DNA of 64,000 nucleotides, from positions 1 through 64,000 of the forward strand of contig JADLHO010000065.1 of the NCBI GenBank assembly GCA_020848735.1, written 5' to 3'. Made by a program: the position numbers and the translations under genes. The notes beneath the pieces are model-generated. The model did not search any database, was not told where the DNA came from, and saw only the letters and a program-made list of their open reading frames with translations. Below, one piece after another: positions 9,993-19,669 of this stretch (position 1 is the stretch's first letter; the number at the start of each line of letters is the position of its first letter). The stretch comes from Planctomycetota bacterium (lineage in GTDB: Bacteria > Planctomycetota > UBA1135 > UBA2386).

Positions 9993-11041
9993 TCCGCGGC
10001 CGCGTGCTCGCGGCTCTGACGGGCGTGGCGTGGCGCGAGTACCTGCGCACGCCCGAGGCGGTGTTCTGGACCTACGGCTTCCCCCTCGTCATGGCCTTGG
10101 TGCTCGGCTTCGCCTTCGGCGAGGGCCGACCCGAGGCGGCGCGCATCGGTGTCGTGCGCGGCACGGAGGCGGTCGCCGCGGAGCGCTTCGCGACGCTCCT
10201 GCGCGAGCAGGGCGGTGGACGGCTGCACGTCGAGCTCGTCGACGACGAGCGGGCGCGCCGCGCGCTGACGCTCGGCGCCGTCGATCTGGTCGTACGGGGC
10301 GATGCCCAGCGACCGACCTTCGAGCTCGACCCCGTGCGACCCGGGTCGGAGCTCGCGCGCCTGCTCACCGAGGCGGCGCTCGCGCGAGCGCGGGGCGAGC
10401 GCGCGGCGGTCGAGGCCGAGGTCGTCGCGATCGACGAGCCGGGCGATCGCTACATCGACTTCCTCATCGCCGGTCTCGTCGGCCTCAACCTGCTCGGCGC
10501 CGGGCTCTATGGCATCGGCTACAACCTCGTGCTGATGCGCGAGAAGCACCTGCTGCGGCGACTCGCCGTCACGCCGCTCTCGCGCGGTGAGTTCCTGCTG
10601 AGCTACGTCGCGAGCCGGATGCTGCTCGCCCTCGTGCCGCCGCTCGTCATCGTCGGCTTCGGCAACCTCGTCTTCGGCGTGCCGGTGCGCGGGTCCTTCC
10701 TCGCGTTGATCGGGCTCTTCCTGCTCGGTGCGTTCACGTTCTGCGGCATCGGACTGCTGGTCGGCAGCCGGACGCGTTCGACCGAGACCGTGTCGGGCCT
10801 GATGAACCTCGTGATGCTGCCGATGTGGCTGCTCGGCGGCGTGTTCTTCGCAAACGATCGCTTCCCGGCGCTCGTCCAGCCGCTGGTCAAGGCCGTGCCG
10901 ATGGGCTGGCTCACCGAGGCGATGCGCGGGGTGATGCTCGGCTCGCTGGAGCCGGGTGGCGTCGCGTTCGCCGCCGGCATCCTCGCGGTGATCGGGCTGC
11001 TCTGCTTCGGTCTGGCGTTCCGGTTGTTCCGTTGGAGCTGA
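9989..11041 (+). CDS. ABC-2 type transporter permease
   Basis: Multiple hydrophobic helices; ATGA overlap with the ATPase gene; MREKHLLRRLAVTPLSRGEFLLSY. Confidence 0.88.
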   Translation: MIRGRVLAALTGVAWREYLRTPEAVFWTYGFPLVMALVLGFAFGEGRPEAARIGVVRGTEAVAAERFATLLREQGGGRLHVELVDDERARRALTLGAVDLVVRGDAQRPTFELDPVRPGSELARLLTEAALARARGERAAVEAEVVAIDEPGDRYIDFLIAGLVGLNLLGAGLYGIGYNLVLMREKHLLRRLAVTPLSRGEFLLSYVASRMLLALVPPLVIVGFGNLVFGVPVRGSFLALIGLFLLGAFTFCGIGLLVGSRTRSTETVSGLMNLVMLPMWLLGGVFFANDRFPALVQPLVKAVPMGWLTEAMRGVMLGSLEPGGVAFAAGILAVIGLLCFGLAFRLFRWS

Positions 11042-11096
11042 GCCGCCCGCGTCGCGCCATGGAACCGCTCTCACCGCTCGTTATCGTCTCGCGCCG

Positions 11097-11510
11097 ATGA
11101 TCGAAGGCCTGCACCACATCGGCGTGGCCGTCCGCTCCCTGACCGAAGCCCTGCCGCAGTGGACCGCGGGCCTCGGCCTGCGCCTGGAAGGCGTGGAGGA
11201 GGTGCCGACGGAGCGCGTGCGGGTCGCGATCCTCTGGGCGGGGACCACGCGCATCGAACTGCTCGAGCCCACGTCCCCCGAATCGCCGATCGCGAAGTTC
11301 CTCGAGAAGCGCGGCCCCGGCGTGCACCACCTCGCGTTGAAGTGCGGCGACACCGCCGCGGCGATCCGCGTGCTCGTCGATGCCGGCGCCCCCTTGCTCG
11401 ACCAGGCGCCGCGGCGCGGCGCGCACGACACGCAGGTCGCGTTCATCCACCCCAAGTACCTCGGCGGCGTGCTCGCGGAGCTCGTCCAGGATCCGCCGGA
11501 AGCGCACTGA
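11097..11510 (+). CDS. mce: Methylmalonyl-CoA epimerase (glyoxalase/VOC fold)
   Basis: [47 protein letters not shown]; next to acyl-CoA carboxylase genes. Confidence 0.9.
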   Translation: MIEGLHHIGVAVRSLTEALPQWTAGLGLRLEGVEEVPTERVRVAILWAGTTRIELLEPTSPESPIAKFLEKRGPGVHHLALKCGDTAAAIRVLVDAGAPLLDQAPRRGAHDTQVAFIHPKYLGGVLAELVQDPPEAH

Positions 11511-11539
11511 CCGAACCGCATCGACCGAATCAGGACTTC

Positions 11540-13090
11540 ATGAAGGACGCCATCGCACGTCTGCAGGAGATGCGCGCGAAGTCGCTCGCGGGCGGCGGTC
11601 CCGCGCGCATCGAAGCGCAGCACCAGAAGGGCAAGCTCACCGCGCGCGAGCGCATCGACCTGCTCGTCGATCCCGGGAGCTTCGTCGAGATCGATCGCTT
11701 CGTCGTGCACCGCTGTCGCGACTTCGGCATGGATGCCGAGTCGAACAAGATCCTCGGCGACGGTGTCGTCTGTGGCTCCGCGAAGGTCGGAGGCCGCCCC
11801 GTCTACCTCTTCAGCCAGGACTTCACCGTCTTCGGCGGCTCGCTGTCGGAGACGCACGCCGCGAAGATCTGCAAGGTGATGGACCTCGCGCTCAAGATGG
11901 GCGTGCCGGTGCTCGGCCTGAACGACTCGGGCGGCGCGCGCATCCAGGAGGGCGTGGTGTCGCTCGGCGGCTACGCCGAGATCTTCCTGCGCAACACGCT
12001 CGCGTCGGGAGTGGTGCCGCAGATCAGCGCGATCCTCGGGCCCTGTGCCGGTGGTGCGGTGTACTCGCCCGCGATCACCGACTTCGTGCTCATGGTCGAA
12101 GGCACGAGCTTCATGCACATCACGGGCCCCGACGTGGTGAAGACGGTCACGCACGAGGACGTCACCTCCGAGGAGCTCGGTGGCGCGCGCGTGCATGCGA
12201 GCAAGAGCGGCGTGGCGCACTTCACGTCGCCCGACGACGCGGCGTGCCTGATGCTCGTCCGCGAGCTGCTCGGCTACCTGCCGCTCAACAACACCGAGGA
12301 CCCGCCGTTCTGCGCGACGAGCGACGACCCGAACCGCGCCGACGAGCAGCTCGATTCGATCGTGCCGCCGTCGAGCGACATGCCGTACGACATGCGCGAG
12401 GTGGTCAAGCGCGTCGTCGACGACGGCCGCTTCCTCGAGGTGCACGCGGCGTATGCGCGCAACCTGATCGTCGGTTTCGCGCGCCTCGGCGGTCGCGTCG
12501 TCGGCATCGTCGGCAACCAGCCGGCCTGGCTCGCCGGCGTGCTCGACATCCATGCGAGCATCAAGGGCGCGCGCTTCATCCGCTTCTGCGATTGCTTCAA
12601 CATCCCGATCGTCACCTTCGAGGACGTGCCGGGTTTCCTCCCGGGCAAGGACCAGGAGCACGACGGGATCATCGTCCACGGTGCGAAGCTGCTCTACGCG
12701 TACTGCGAGGCGACCGTCCCGAAGCTGACGGTCATCACGCGCAAGGCGTACGGCGGCGCCTACGACGTCATGTCGAGCAAGCACATCCGCGGCGACGTGA
12801 ATCTCGCGTGGCCCGGCGCCGAGATCGCGGTGATGGGCGCGGAGGGCGCGGCGAAGATCGTCTTCCGCAAGGAGATCGCCGCGGCGAAGGACCAGAAGGC
12901 CGAGGAGGCGCGCCTCGTCGCCGCCTACAAGGAGCGCTTCAACAACCCGTACCTCGCGGCGGCCCACGGCTACGTCGACGACGTGATCCTGCCGCGCGAG
13001 ACGCGTGCCACCTTGATCCGGGCGCTCGAGCTCACGTCGCGCAAGCGCGAGTCGAACCCGCCGCGCAAGCACGGCAACATCCCGCTCTGA
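11540..13090 (+). CDS. Acyl-CoA (propionyl/methylmalonyl-CoA) carboxylase carboxyltransferase subunit
   Basis: [89 protein letters not shown]-like C-terminus. Confidence 0.95.
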   Translation: MKDAIARLQEMRAKSLAGGGPARIEAQHQKGKLTARERIDLLVDPGSFVEIDRFVVHRCRDFGMDAESNKILGDGVVCGSAKVGGRPVYLFSQDFTVFGGSLSETHAAKICKVMDLALKMGVPVLGLNDSGGARIQEGVVSLGGYAEIFLRNTLASGVVPQISAILGPCAGGAVYSPAITDFVLMVEGTSFMHITGPDVVKTVTHEDVTSEELGGARVHASKSGVAHFTSPDDAACLMLVRELLGYLPLNNTEDPPFCATSDDPNRADEQLDSIVPPSSDMPYDMREVVKRVVDDGRFLEVHAAYARNLIVGFARLGGRVVGIVGNQPAWLAGVLDIHASIKGARFIRFCDCFNIPIVTFEDVPGFLPGKDQEHDGIIVHGAKLLYAYCEATVPKLTVITRKAYGGAYDVMSSKHIRGDVNLAWPGAEIAVMGAEGAAKIVFRKEIAAAKDQKAEEARLVAAYKERFNNPYLAAAHGYVDDVILPRETRATLIRALELTSRKRESNPPRKHGNIPL

Positions 13091-13115
13091 GCGCCCACCG
13101 CACGCGAGGTTCCGC

Positions 13116-14645
13116 ATGACGAGTCCCAACGCGCCGGGTCGCCCCGGTCAGCCGCTCTTCCGCCGCGTGCTCGTCGCCAACCGCGGCGAGATCGCGCTGC
13201 GCGTGATCCGCACCGCGAAGGAGATGGGCATCGAGTCCGTCGCCGTCTACTCCGACGCGGACCGCAACGCGATGCACGTCCGCCGCGCGGACCGCGCGGT
13301 GCGCATCGGTCCGCCGCCGCCGCGGGAGAGCTACCTGCGTGGCGACCTCATCATCGAGGCCGCGCGTGGCGTCGGCGCCGACTGCATCCACCCCGGCTAC
13401 GGTTTCCTCTCGGAGAACGCCGCGTTCTCGCAGCTCTGTCTCGATGCGGGGATCACCTTCCTCGGGCCTTCGCCCCACGCGATCCGCGCGATGGGCGACA
13501 AGGTCGAGGCGCGGCGCGCGGCGAAGGCGGCGAAGGTGCCGCTCGTGCCCGGTCTCGAGGACGACGTGAAGGACGACAGCCTTCTCGCCGCGACGGCCGC
13601 GAAGATCGGCTATCCCGTGATGCTGAAGGCCGCGGCCGGCGGTGGTGGCAAGGGCATCCGCATCGTCCGCGACGAGTCCGGTCTGCTCGACGCCGCGCGC
13701 CTCGCCCGCGCCGAGGCGAAGGGCGCCTTCGGCGACGACCGCATCTACCTCGAGAAGTTCGTGACGCGACCGCGGCACGTCGAGGTGCAGGTGATGGGGG
13801 ATCGCCACGGCAAGGTCGTCGCGTGGGGCGAGCGCGAGTGCTCGGTGCAACGGCGGCACCAGAAGCTCGTCGAGGAGTCGCCGAGCCCCGCGATCGACGC
13901 GTCGCTCCGCAAGGCGATGTGCGAGGCGGCGTGCCGACTCTCGCGCGCCGTCGACTACGTGGGGGCGGGCACCGTGGAGTTCCTCGCCTCGGGAGGTGAG
14001 TACTACTTCCTCGAGATGAACACGCGCCTGCAGGTCGAGCATCCCGTCACGGAGATGCGCTTCGGCGTCGACCTCGTGCGCGAGCAATTCCGGGTCGCCG
14101 CGGGACTTCCGGCGACCGACCCGGGCGAGCCGCGCGGGCATGCGATCGAGATCCGCGTGAACGCGGAGGACCCGGAGACCTGGTTCCCCGCGCTCGGCAC
14201 GGTGCGGCGCCTCGCGACGCCCGGTGGCCCGGGCGTGCGCCTCGACGCCGCGCTCTACCGCGGTCTCGAGGTCACGCCCCACTACGACAGCATGCTCGCG
14301 AAGCTGATCGTCTGGGCCGAGGACCGGCCGGCCGCGATCCAGCGCGCGATCCGTGCGCTGCGCGAGCTGCGCATCGTCGGCGTGACGACCTCGACCTCGG
14401 CGGCCTTGAAGGTGCTGCAGAGCGACGAGTTCCGCGGCGGCGACTACGACACGGGCATCCTCGAGCGCGTCGATCGCAAGCCGTCGGAGCGCGCCATCGA
14501 GCTCGCGAGCCTCGCGGCCGCGGTCGGCAAGCTGCTCGCCTCCGAGCGCATCGGCGAGGAGACGGCCGGCAGCCCCGCGCGTCAGGGCGTGCCGAACTGG
14601 GTGCTCGTCGATCGCATGCGTCGGCTCGGCGGCAGGTTGCATTGA
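13116..14645 (+). CDS. accC: Acetyl/propionyl-CoA carboxylase, biotin carboxylase subunit
   Basis: FRRVLVANRGEIALRVIRTAKEMGI, HPGYGFLSENA, KAAAGGGGKGIRIV, ECSVQRRHQKLVEESPSPA, FLEMNTRLQVEHPVTE. Confidence 0.95.
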   Translation: MTSPNAPGRPGQPLFRRVLVANRGEIALRVIRTAKEMGIESVAVYSDADRNAMHVRRADRAVRIGPPPPRESYLRGDLIIEAARGVGADCIHPGYGFLSENAAFSQLCLDAGITFLGPSPHAIRAMGDKVEARRAAKAAKVPLVPGLEDDVKDDSLLAATAAKIGYPVMLKAAAGGGGKGIRIVRDESGLLDAARLARAEAKGAFGDDRIYLEKFVTRPRHVEVQVMGDRHGKVVAWGERECSVQRRHQKLVEESPSPAIDASLRKAMCEAACRLSRAVDYVGAGTVEFLASGGEYYFLEMNTRLQVEHPVTEMRFGVDLVREQFRVAAGLPATDPGEPRGHAIEIRVNAEDPETWFPALGTVRRLATPGGPGVRLDAALYRGLEVTPHYDSMLAKLIVWAEDRPAAIQRAIRALRELRIVGVTTSTSAALKVLQSDEFRGGDYDTGILERVDRKPSERAIELASLAAAVGKLLASERIGEETAGSPARQGVPNWVLVDRMRRLGGRLH

Positions 14646-14679
14646 GCGTCGTCGTCTCGGACCCACGAGTGAGATCCGC

Positions 14680-15201
14680 ATGAAGTACTGGACCAAGATC
14701 GGGACGCAGGAGCGGAGCTACGAGTTCGTGCACCGCGATCACGTGCTCTCCGCCGTGCGCGACGACGGCAAGCACTTCGAGGTCGATCTCTCGGCGGTCG
14801 GCGACGGCGGCGCCTTCTCGCTGATCGTCGACGGCCGCAGCTACGACTGCGTGCTCGAGCGCGAGAACGGTCGCTTCGTCGTGCAGGTCATCGGCGAGCG
14901 CATCGTCGTCGACGTGCAGGACGACCGCGAGCGCGCGGCCTCGCGGGTCGCCTCGCATCGTGCGGGTGGACGCCGCACGATCGAGGCGGCGATGCCAGGT
15001 GTCGTCGTCGATGTGCGTGTCGCGGTCGGGGACGTCGTCGCCGATGGGGCGACGCTCGTCGTCCTCGAGGCGATGAAGATGCAGAACCCGATCGCGGCCG
15101 AGGGGCACGGCAAGGTCGTGCGCGTGTGCGTCAAGCCGCGCGACGTCGTCGCGGCGGGTGCGGTGCTCGTCGAACTCGACGACGAACACGGAGCGACGTG
15201 A
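14680..15201 (+). CDS. Biotin carboxyl carrier protein (biotinyl domain)
   Basis: Biotinylation motif VLEAMKMQNPIAAE; C-terminal lipoyl/biotinyl fold; in the carboxylase operon. Confidence 0.9.
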   Translation: MKYWTKIGTQERSYEFVHRDHVLSAVRDDGKHFEVDLSAVGDGGAFSLIVDGRSYDCVLERENGRFVVQVIGERIVVDVQDDRERAASRVASHRAGGRRTIEAAMPGVVVDVRVAVGDVVADGATLVVLEAMKMQNPIAAEGHGKVVRVCVKPRDVVAAGAVLVELDDEHGAT

Positions 15202-15824
15202 GTCGCCGCGCGCTCGTCCTCGTGCTCGCGCTGACGGCCTGTGCAACCGGGCCGGCACCCACGCCGTTCCGCGGCAGCGCGCCGACGCGCCTGCTGCTGC
15301 TGCCGCAGAGCGGCGAGGCGGCGGTCAGCCGTGCGGAGCAGGAGGCGCTCGACACCGTGCTCCACGAGCTGCTCGTCGCGCGCGGTTACTCGGTCGTGCC
15401 GGTCGCCGTCGCCGCGGTTGCCCTGCGGGGGCGAGATGCCGAACCGGAGGTCGGCTGGGCTGCGCTCGCCTCCGAGTTCGACGCCGACGCCCTGCTCGTG
15501 CGCGAGGCGCAGTGGCAGGTGCCGAGCGATCCCGACCACGGCGCGGCGCTCGAGCTCGCGTGGCGCATCGTCGAGGGCGGGAGCCTCGCGCCGATCTGGT
15601 CGGCGGAGCTCCGGCTCCCCGAAGGCACGATCGTCGAGGAGCGCCTGACCGGCCCCGACCACGCGATCGCCCGCGACCCGCTGCTCGCCGACGAACCCGT
15701 CCGCGGTCGCGGCCAGGGCGATCTCCGCAGGGTCATTCGCGCCACGACTCCGCTCGCGCTGGCGGAGTTCGGCCAGGCCCGCCTGCTGGAGCGCCTGCCG
15801 CGGGGATCTGCGCAGGTGCGCTGA
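15198..15824 (+). CDS. Putative lipoprotein of unknown function
   Basis: GTGA overlap with BCCP; N-terminal signal with lipobox LTAC. Confidence 0.65.
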   Translation: MSRRALVLVLALTACATGPAPTPFRGSAPTRLLLLPQSGEAAVSRAEQEALDTVLHELLVARGYSVVPVAVAAVALRGRDAEPEVGWAALASEFDADALLVREAQWQVPSDPDHGAALELAWRIVEGGSLAPIWSAELRLPEGTIVEERLTGPDHAIARDPLLADEPVRGRGQGDLRRVIRATTPLALAEFGQARLLERLPRGSAQVR

Positions 15825-15845
15825 GACGGGCCCCGCGCGACGGTC

Positions 15846-16355
15846 TCAGGCCCCGGCCATCCACGCCGCCTGCTGCTCGCCCTCGTTCGTCAGGTACTCA
15901 CGGCGCAGGCGGAGGCGGAGGAACTCGCGGTAGAGGCGCGAGACGAGCTCGTGCAGGAGGAGGAAGTTCGCGATGCGGTCGCGGCTCCTGTCGGCGGGGC
16001 CTTCGGCCTCCTCGTCGTCGTCGGGGAGGCGCACCGAGCGCAGGCCCATGCAGGCGGCGTCGAGCACGAAGTTCCACTGGAGCTCCCCCTGGGCGAGCAC
16101 GAGCTTGGCACGCCGCAGGCGACGGCCGGCGCGCAGCGCCGCGCGCGCCGAGGAGCTGCGCGAGGGGACGCCCTTGCGCATCGTGTGCTCGGTCTCGTCG
16201 TCGTCGCGGGGTGCGAAGGCGAGGAAGTCGTCGAGCGAGATACCGACGACGTGACCGTCACCGAGGTCGAAGTCGCCGCCCTCGGTCTCGAGGCGGAACC
16301 AGAGCCAGGTGAGGAACTCCTCACCGAGGAAGGCAAAGCTCGTCTGTTCGCTCAT
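15846..16355 (-). CDS. RdgC-like C-terminal-half protein (conserved FLGEEFLTWLWFRLE)
   Basis: Motif FAFLGEEFLTWLWFRLETEGGDFDLGDGHVVGI resembles the RdgC-related family; ATGA overlap with the upstream gene. Confidence 0.55.
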   Translation of the reverse strand: MSEQTSFAFLGEEFLTWLWFRLETEGGDFDLGDGHVVGISLDDFLAFAPRDDDETEHTMRKGVPSRSSSARAALRAGRRLRRAKLVLAQGELQWNFVLDAACMGLRSVRLPDDDEEAEGPADRSRDRIANFLLLHELVSRLYREFLRLRLRREYLTNEGEQQAAWMAGA

Positions 16356-17053
16356 CCGTTGCCGAGCTCCACGAGTTCGTCGCTGGTGTCGTCGTCGTCG
16401 CCGTCGTCGCGGCCGCTCGCGACGCTGAGAGGCCTGCGCGTCGTCGGCTCGTCCTCACCCTGTCGCGGCCAGCGCACGGGTGAGACCTCGTCGAGGTAGC
16501 GCAGCGCTTCGCGGGAGATCCCGCTCTGCGCAGCGAGCGTGCGCGGCTCCGCTTCGCTCAGGGGCACCCCGAAGCTTCGGATGAAGAGCTTCTGGAACTC
16601 CTCGCGCATCGCCGTGGACGTCGCGAAGAGCAGGAGCAGCTTGCGATCGGGATGCCAGAGCGCGTCGACGAGCTGCACGCTGGGCAGGATGCGCGGCAGG
16701 AGACGCTGCTCGAGCTCCTGGCGGAGCTCCTTGCGCTCGCGCGCCGACATCGGCTTGCCGCGGCTGCGCTCGGCTTCGGTGCGGTGGATCGAGACCCAGA
16801 TCGCCGGGAGCTTCTTCTTGTCGACGCGCACGCGGAGCCAGACGGCGTCGTCGTGGACGAGGTCCTCGACCTCGAAGCTGTCGCCGGTCGGATCACCGGG
16901 TGAGACCCAGCCGATCGACGATTCCTCGGAGGAGGCCGTCTCGATGCTGCGGAAACGCTGGGCGGCGAGCGCCGCAGCGAAGTCCGAGGAGTCGGCCGCC
17001 GGGATCTTCCCGTCGACGAAGTACGCGGTGAACCCGCCGGAGCGTCGGAACAT
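16352..17053 (-). CDS. RdgC-like N-terminal-half protein (recombination-associated / ssDNA-DNA binding family)
   Basis: Layout resembles RdgC N-terminus: GFTAYFVDGKIP, SIGWVSPGDPTGDSF, WLRVRVDKKKLPAIW, SARERKELRQELEQRLLPRILPS. Confidence 0.55.
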   Translation of the reverse strand: MFRRSGGFTAYFVDGKIPAADSSDFAAALAAQRFRSIETASSEESSIGWVSPGDPTGDSFEVEDLVHDDAVWLRVRVDKKKLPAIWVSIHRTEAERSRGKPMSARERKELRQELEQRLLPRILPSVQLVDALWHPDRKLLLLFATSTAMREEFQKLFIRSFGVPLSEAEPRTLAAQSGISREALRYLDEVSPVRWPRQGEDEPTTRRPLSVASGRDDGDDDDTSDELVELGNG

Positions 17054-17152
17054 CGGGGTGAGAACGCGAGCAGCCGGCGCGCACTCGACGCGACCGGCTG
17101 CGAGGAGGGTGGATGACGCGAACCGGGTGCGCGTCGGGCCCGCGAGCGCGGA

Positions 17153-18139
17153 TCAGCGGGCGAACGGGTTCAGCTTCTGCCACTCCTCGTCGCGGAACGC
17201 GAGGTTGGAGCGGCCGCTCATCGCGTTGCGCGCGACGTTGCGCGCGGCGTTCGAATCGGCGTCGAACATCACCAGGATGTGGCTGGCGCGGACCTGGTCG
17301 GCGCTCGGGTTCTCACCCTTCTTGAAGCCGGTCGTCTTGACGAGGTGGTACCCGAAGCTCGTCTGGATGATCGGCGAGGTCTCGCCCATCTTCTGCGAGA
17401 ACGCGGCCTTCTCGAAGATGGGGTCCATCATCCCGCGGCCGAAGAAGTCGAGGTCGCCGCCCTGCGCCGACGAGGGGCACATCGAGTGCTTCTTCGCGAG
17501 CTCCGCGAAGTCGCCGCCGTTGGCGAGCTCGGCCTCGACCGACGCGAGCTTCGCGCGCGCCTCGGCAGCCTGGCCGGAGTAGGCCGCGAGCGCGGCCTTC
17601 TGGACGATCACGGCGCGCAAGGCCTGACGCTTGACGTCGTCGTCGCTCTGGTCGCCGGGATTCTGGCCGTAGTACTTCACCAACTCGTCGACCTCGGACT
17701 TCGTGACCGACTGGCCGTCGACGATCATCACCACGCTCTCGCCCAGCGAGGCCTTCTCATCGGCCGTCATCAGGCGTGCGCTGCCGGCCTTGGGCTCGGC
17801 GGGTGTCGCGATCGTCTCCGGCTGCGGCTTGATCTGGACCTCCACGCTGCGGGTGACGAGCGCGCGGTTCGTGAAGAACGGCCTGATGGCGGTGGCGAGG
17901 CCGCCCTCCGCACCGAGCTTCTTCGTCGCGGCGAGTTCGATCCGCTTGCGCTCGATCGAGCGTTCCAGCTCCGCGAGCGGGTTGATCACGTCCTGGGCCG
18001 ACTTCTCCTGCGGCTTGGCGTCTTGCGGCTTGGCCTCGCTGATGACGGTCGGGGGGACCGGCTGCGGCGGCTTCGCGGGTTCCTGGGCGGAGACGGCGCC
18101 GGCGAGCAGGCCGAGGGTCAAGAGCGTGAGGCGGGTCAT
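17153..18139 (-). CDS. Secreted PpiC-type (parvulin) peptidyl-prolyl isomerase
   Basis: Signal peptide MTRLTLLTLGLLAGAVSAQ; parvulin motifs FAELAKKHSMCPSSAQGGDLDFFGRGMMDPIFEKAAF, VRASHILVM. Confidence 0.9.
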   Translation of the reverse strand: MTRLTLLTLGLLAGAVSAQEPAKPPQPVPPTVISEAKPQDAKPQEKSAQDVINPLAELERSIERKRIELAATKKLGAEGGLATAIRPFFTNRALVTRSVEVQIKPQPETIATPAEPKAGSARLMTADEKASLGESVVMIVDGQSVTKSEVDELVKYYGQNPGDQSDDDVKRQALRAVIVQKAALAAYSGQAAEARAKLASVEAELANGGDFAELAKKHSMCPSSAQGGDLDFFGRGMMDPIFEKAAFSQKMGETSPIIQTSFGYHLVKTTGFKKGENPSADQVRASHILVMFDADSNAARNVARNAMSGRSNLAFRDEEWQKLNPFAR

Positions 18140-18394
18140 GATCGGAACTGGGGTGTGCAGGGAGTGCAGACCGGGGGGAGGATGAGACCGGCGCTCGTTG
18201 GTCTGCGCAAGGCCGGCGATCGCGCCGCAGGACGATGCGCGGCACCGGATCCTCCCGCGGCGTCGCGGATGGCGGTCCCGGGCCCGGCCGCATGCGGTTG
18301 GCCGTGGCCGGGTGACGGCGCGAGGGTGCCTTGGCGCCGGGAACTCGGTGGCACCCGGTCGTTCAGGCGGAGGCGGCGTCACGCCGATCAATGG

Positions 18395-18434
18395 ACCCGA
18401 GATCGAAGCACCCGAGATCCGCGCACCCGAGGCC
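18395..18434 (+). repeat. Three tandem 15-bp-period copies of ACCCGAG(ATC) upstream of or within the 5' end of the patatin gene
   Basis: ACCCGAGATC at 18395, ACCCGAGATC at 18410, ACCCGAGGCC at 18425. Confidence 0.5.
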
Positions 18435-18459
18435 GGGTGCCGGCCCGCGGCCGCCGCCG

Positions 18460-19605
18460 ATGACGGACCAAGCACAACAGCGCCGCGACGAGCCGTCGCC
18501 GGGCCGACGGGCTCCGGAGCCCGAGCCGGGTTCGCGACGACCCCGCACCATCCTGGTGCTGGGCGGCGGTGGCATGCGCGGCTTCGCCCACATCGGCGTC
18601 ATCCGTGCGATCGAGCGCCTCGGGCTCCAGATCGACGAGATCGTCGGCACCAGCATGGGTGCCGTGATGGGGGGGCTCTGCGCCGCGGGTCACGCGAGTG
18701 ACGCCATCGAGTCCGTCGCGACCGAGATCTCGATCAAGGACTACCTCAAGCTCAACCTCGTGAAGTTCCTGGTGCGCGGCTACGGCCACGCCTCGGTCTA
18801 CAAGGGTCAGGCCTTCCGCGACTTCCTCGCCAAGAACCTGCCGTTCTCGACCTTCGACGAACTGCCGCGGCCGTTCTTCTGCAACGCGCTGTCGCTGACG
18901 CGCGGTCACATGCGCTACTTCGGCATGCCGGGCGACGTGCACGTCCCCGTGGCCGACGCGGTGTATGCCTCGGCCTGCCTGCCGGGGGTCTTCGAACCGC
19001 CGAAGATCGACGGCGACTGGTACATCGACGGCGGGATGGCCGAGTGCCTCGCTCTCAAGGTCGCGCACGCCCGAAAGCCTGATGTCGTCATCGCGGTCGA
19101 CCTCACCGCGATCGACCATCACCAGCCGGTGGCGTTCCGCGCCACGTTGCCGCACATCCTCTTCCAGACCTACGCGATCATGGGCAGCGTACTCAACGAG
19201 CACGCACTCCACCGCTACGCCGACGCGAAGGTCGTTCTGATCCGTCCCAAGGTGCACAAGGTCGGCGTGCTCGCACAGCCGGATACGCCCGAGGTCGTCC
19301 GGCTCGGCGAACGCGAGGCGCTCGAGGCGCTGACGACCAACTCGTTGACGCGCTACCTCTGCGATCCGAGCGTCGTCCGTGAGGTCGACCGCACGATCCG
19401 CAAGCCGCGTGACTACGTGCACCTCGACGTCGACCCCTCGCGCTGCATCCACTGCGGCATCTGCGCCGTCACCTGCGCGACCAACGGCTACGCCGATGTG
19501 CCGTTCGGCAGCGTCGTGCGCAAGCTCCACAACTACGAGTGCACACGGGACGCCGCCTGCGAGCGGGCGTGTCCAACCGACGCGATCCGCCTGCACAACC
19601 TCTGA
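18460..19605 (+). CDS. Patatin-like phospholipase fused to a C-terminal ferredoxin-type 4Fe-4S domain
   Basis: GGGGMRGFAHIGV, nucleophile GTSMGAVMGG, DGG(MAE) dyad; C-terminal CIHCGICAVTCATNGY and CTRDAACERACP. Confidence 0.9.
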   Translation: MTDQAQQRRDEPSPGRRAPEPEPGSRRPRTILVLGGGGMRGFAHIGVIRAIERLGLQIDEIVGTSMGAVMGGLCAAGHASDAIESVATEISIKDYLKLNLVKFLVRGYGHASVYKGQAFRDFLAKNLPFSTFDELPRPFFCNALSLTRGHMRYFGMPGDVHVPVADAVYASACLPGVFEPPKIDGDWYIDGGMAECLALKVAHARKPDVVIAVDLTAIDHHQPVAFRATLPHILFQTYAIMGSVLNEHALHRYADAKVVLIRPKVHKVGVLAQPDTPEVVRLGEREALEALTTNSLTRYLCDPSVVREVDRTIRKPRDYVHLDVDPSRCIHCGICAVTCATNGYADVPFGSVVRKLHNYECTRDAACERACPTDAIRLHNL

Positions 19606-19669
19606 TCCCCGCCCGGTCCGGCCTCGCGCTGGCAGCGCCACGCGTCGACGGATAGGAAGCACGGCCTCC

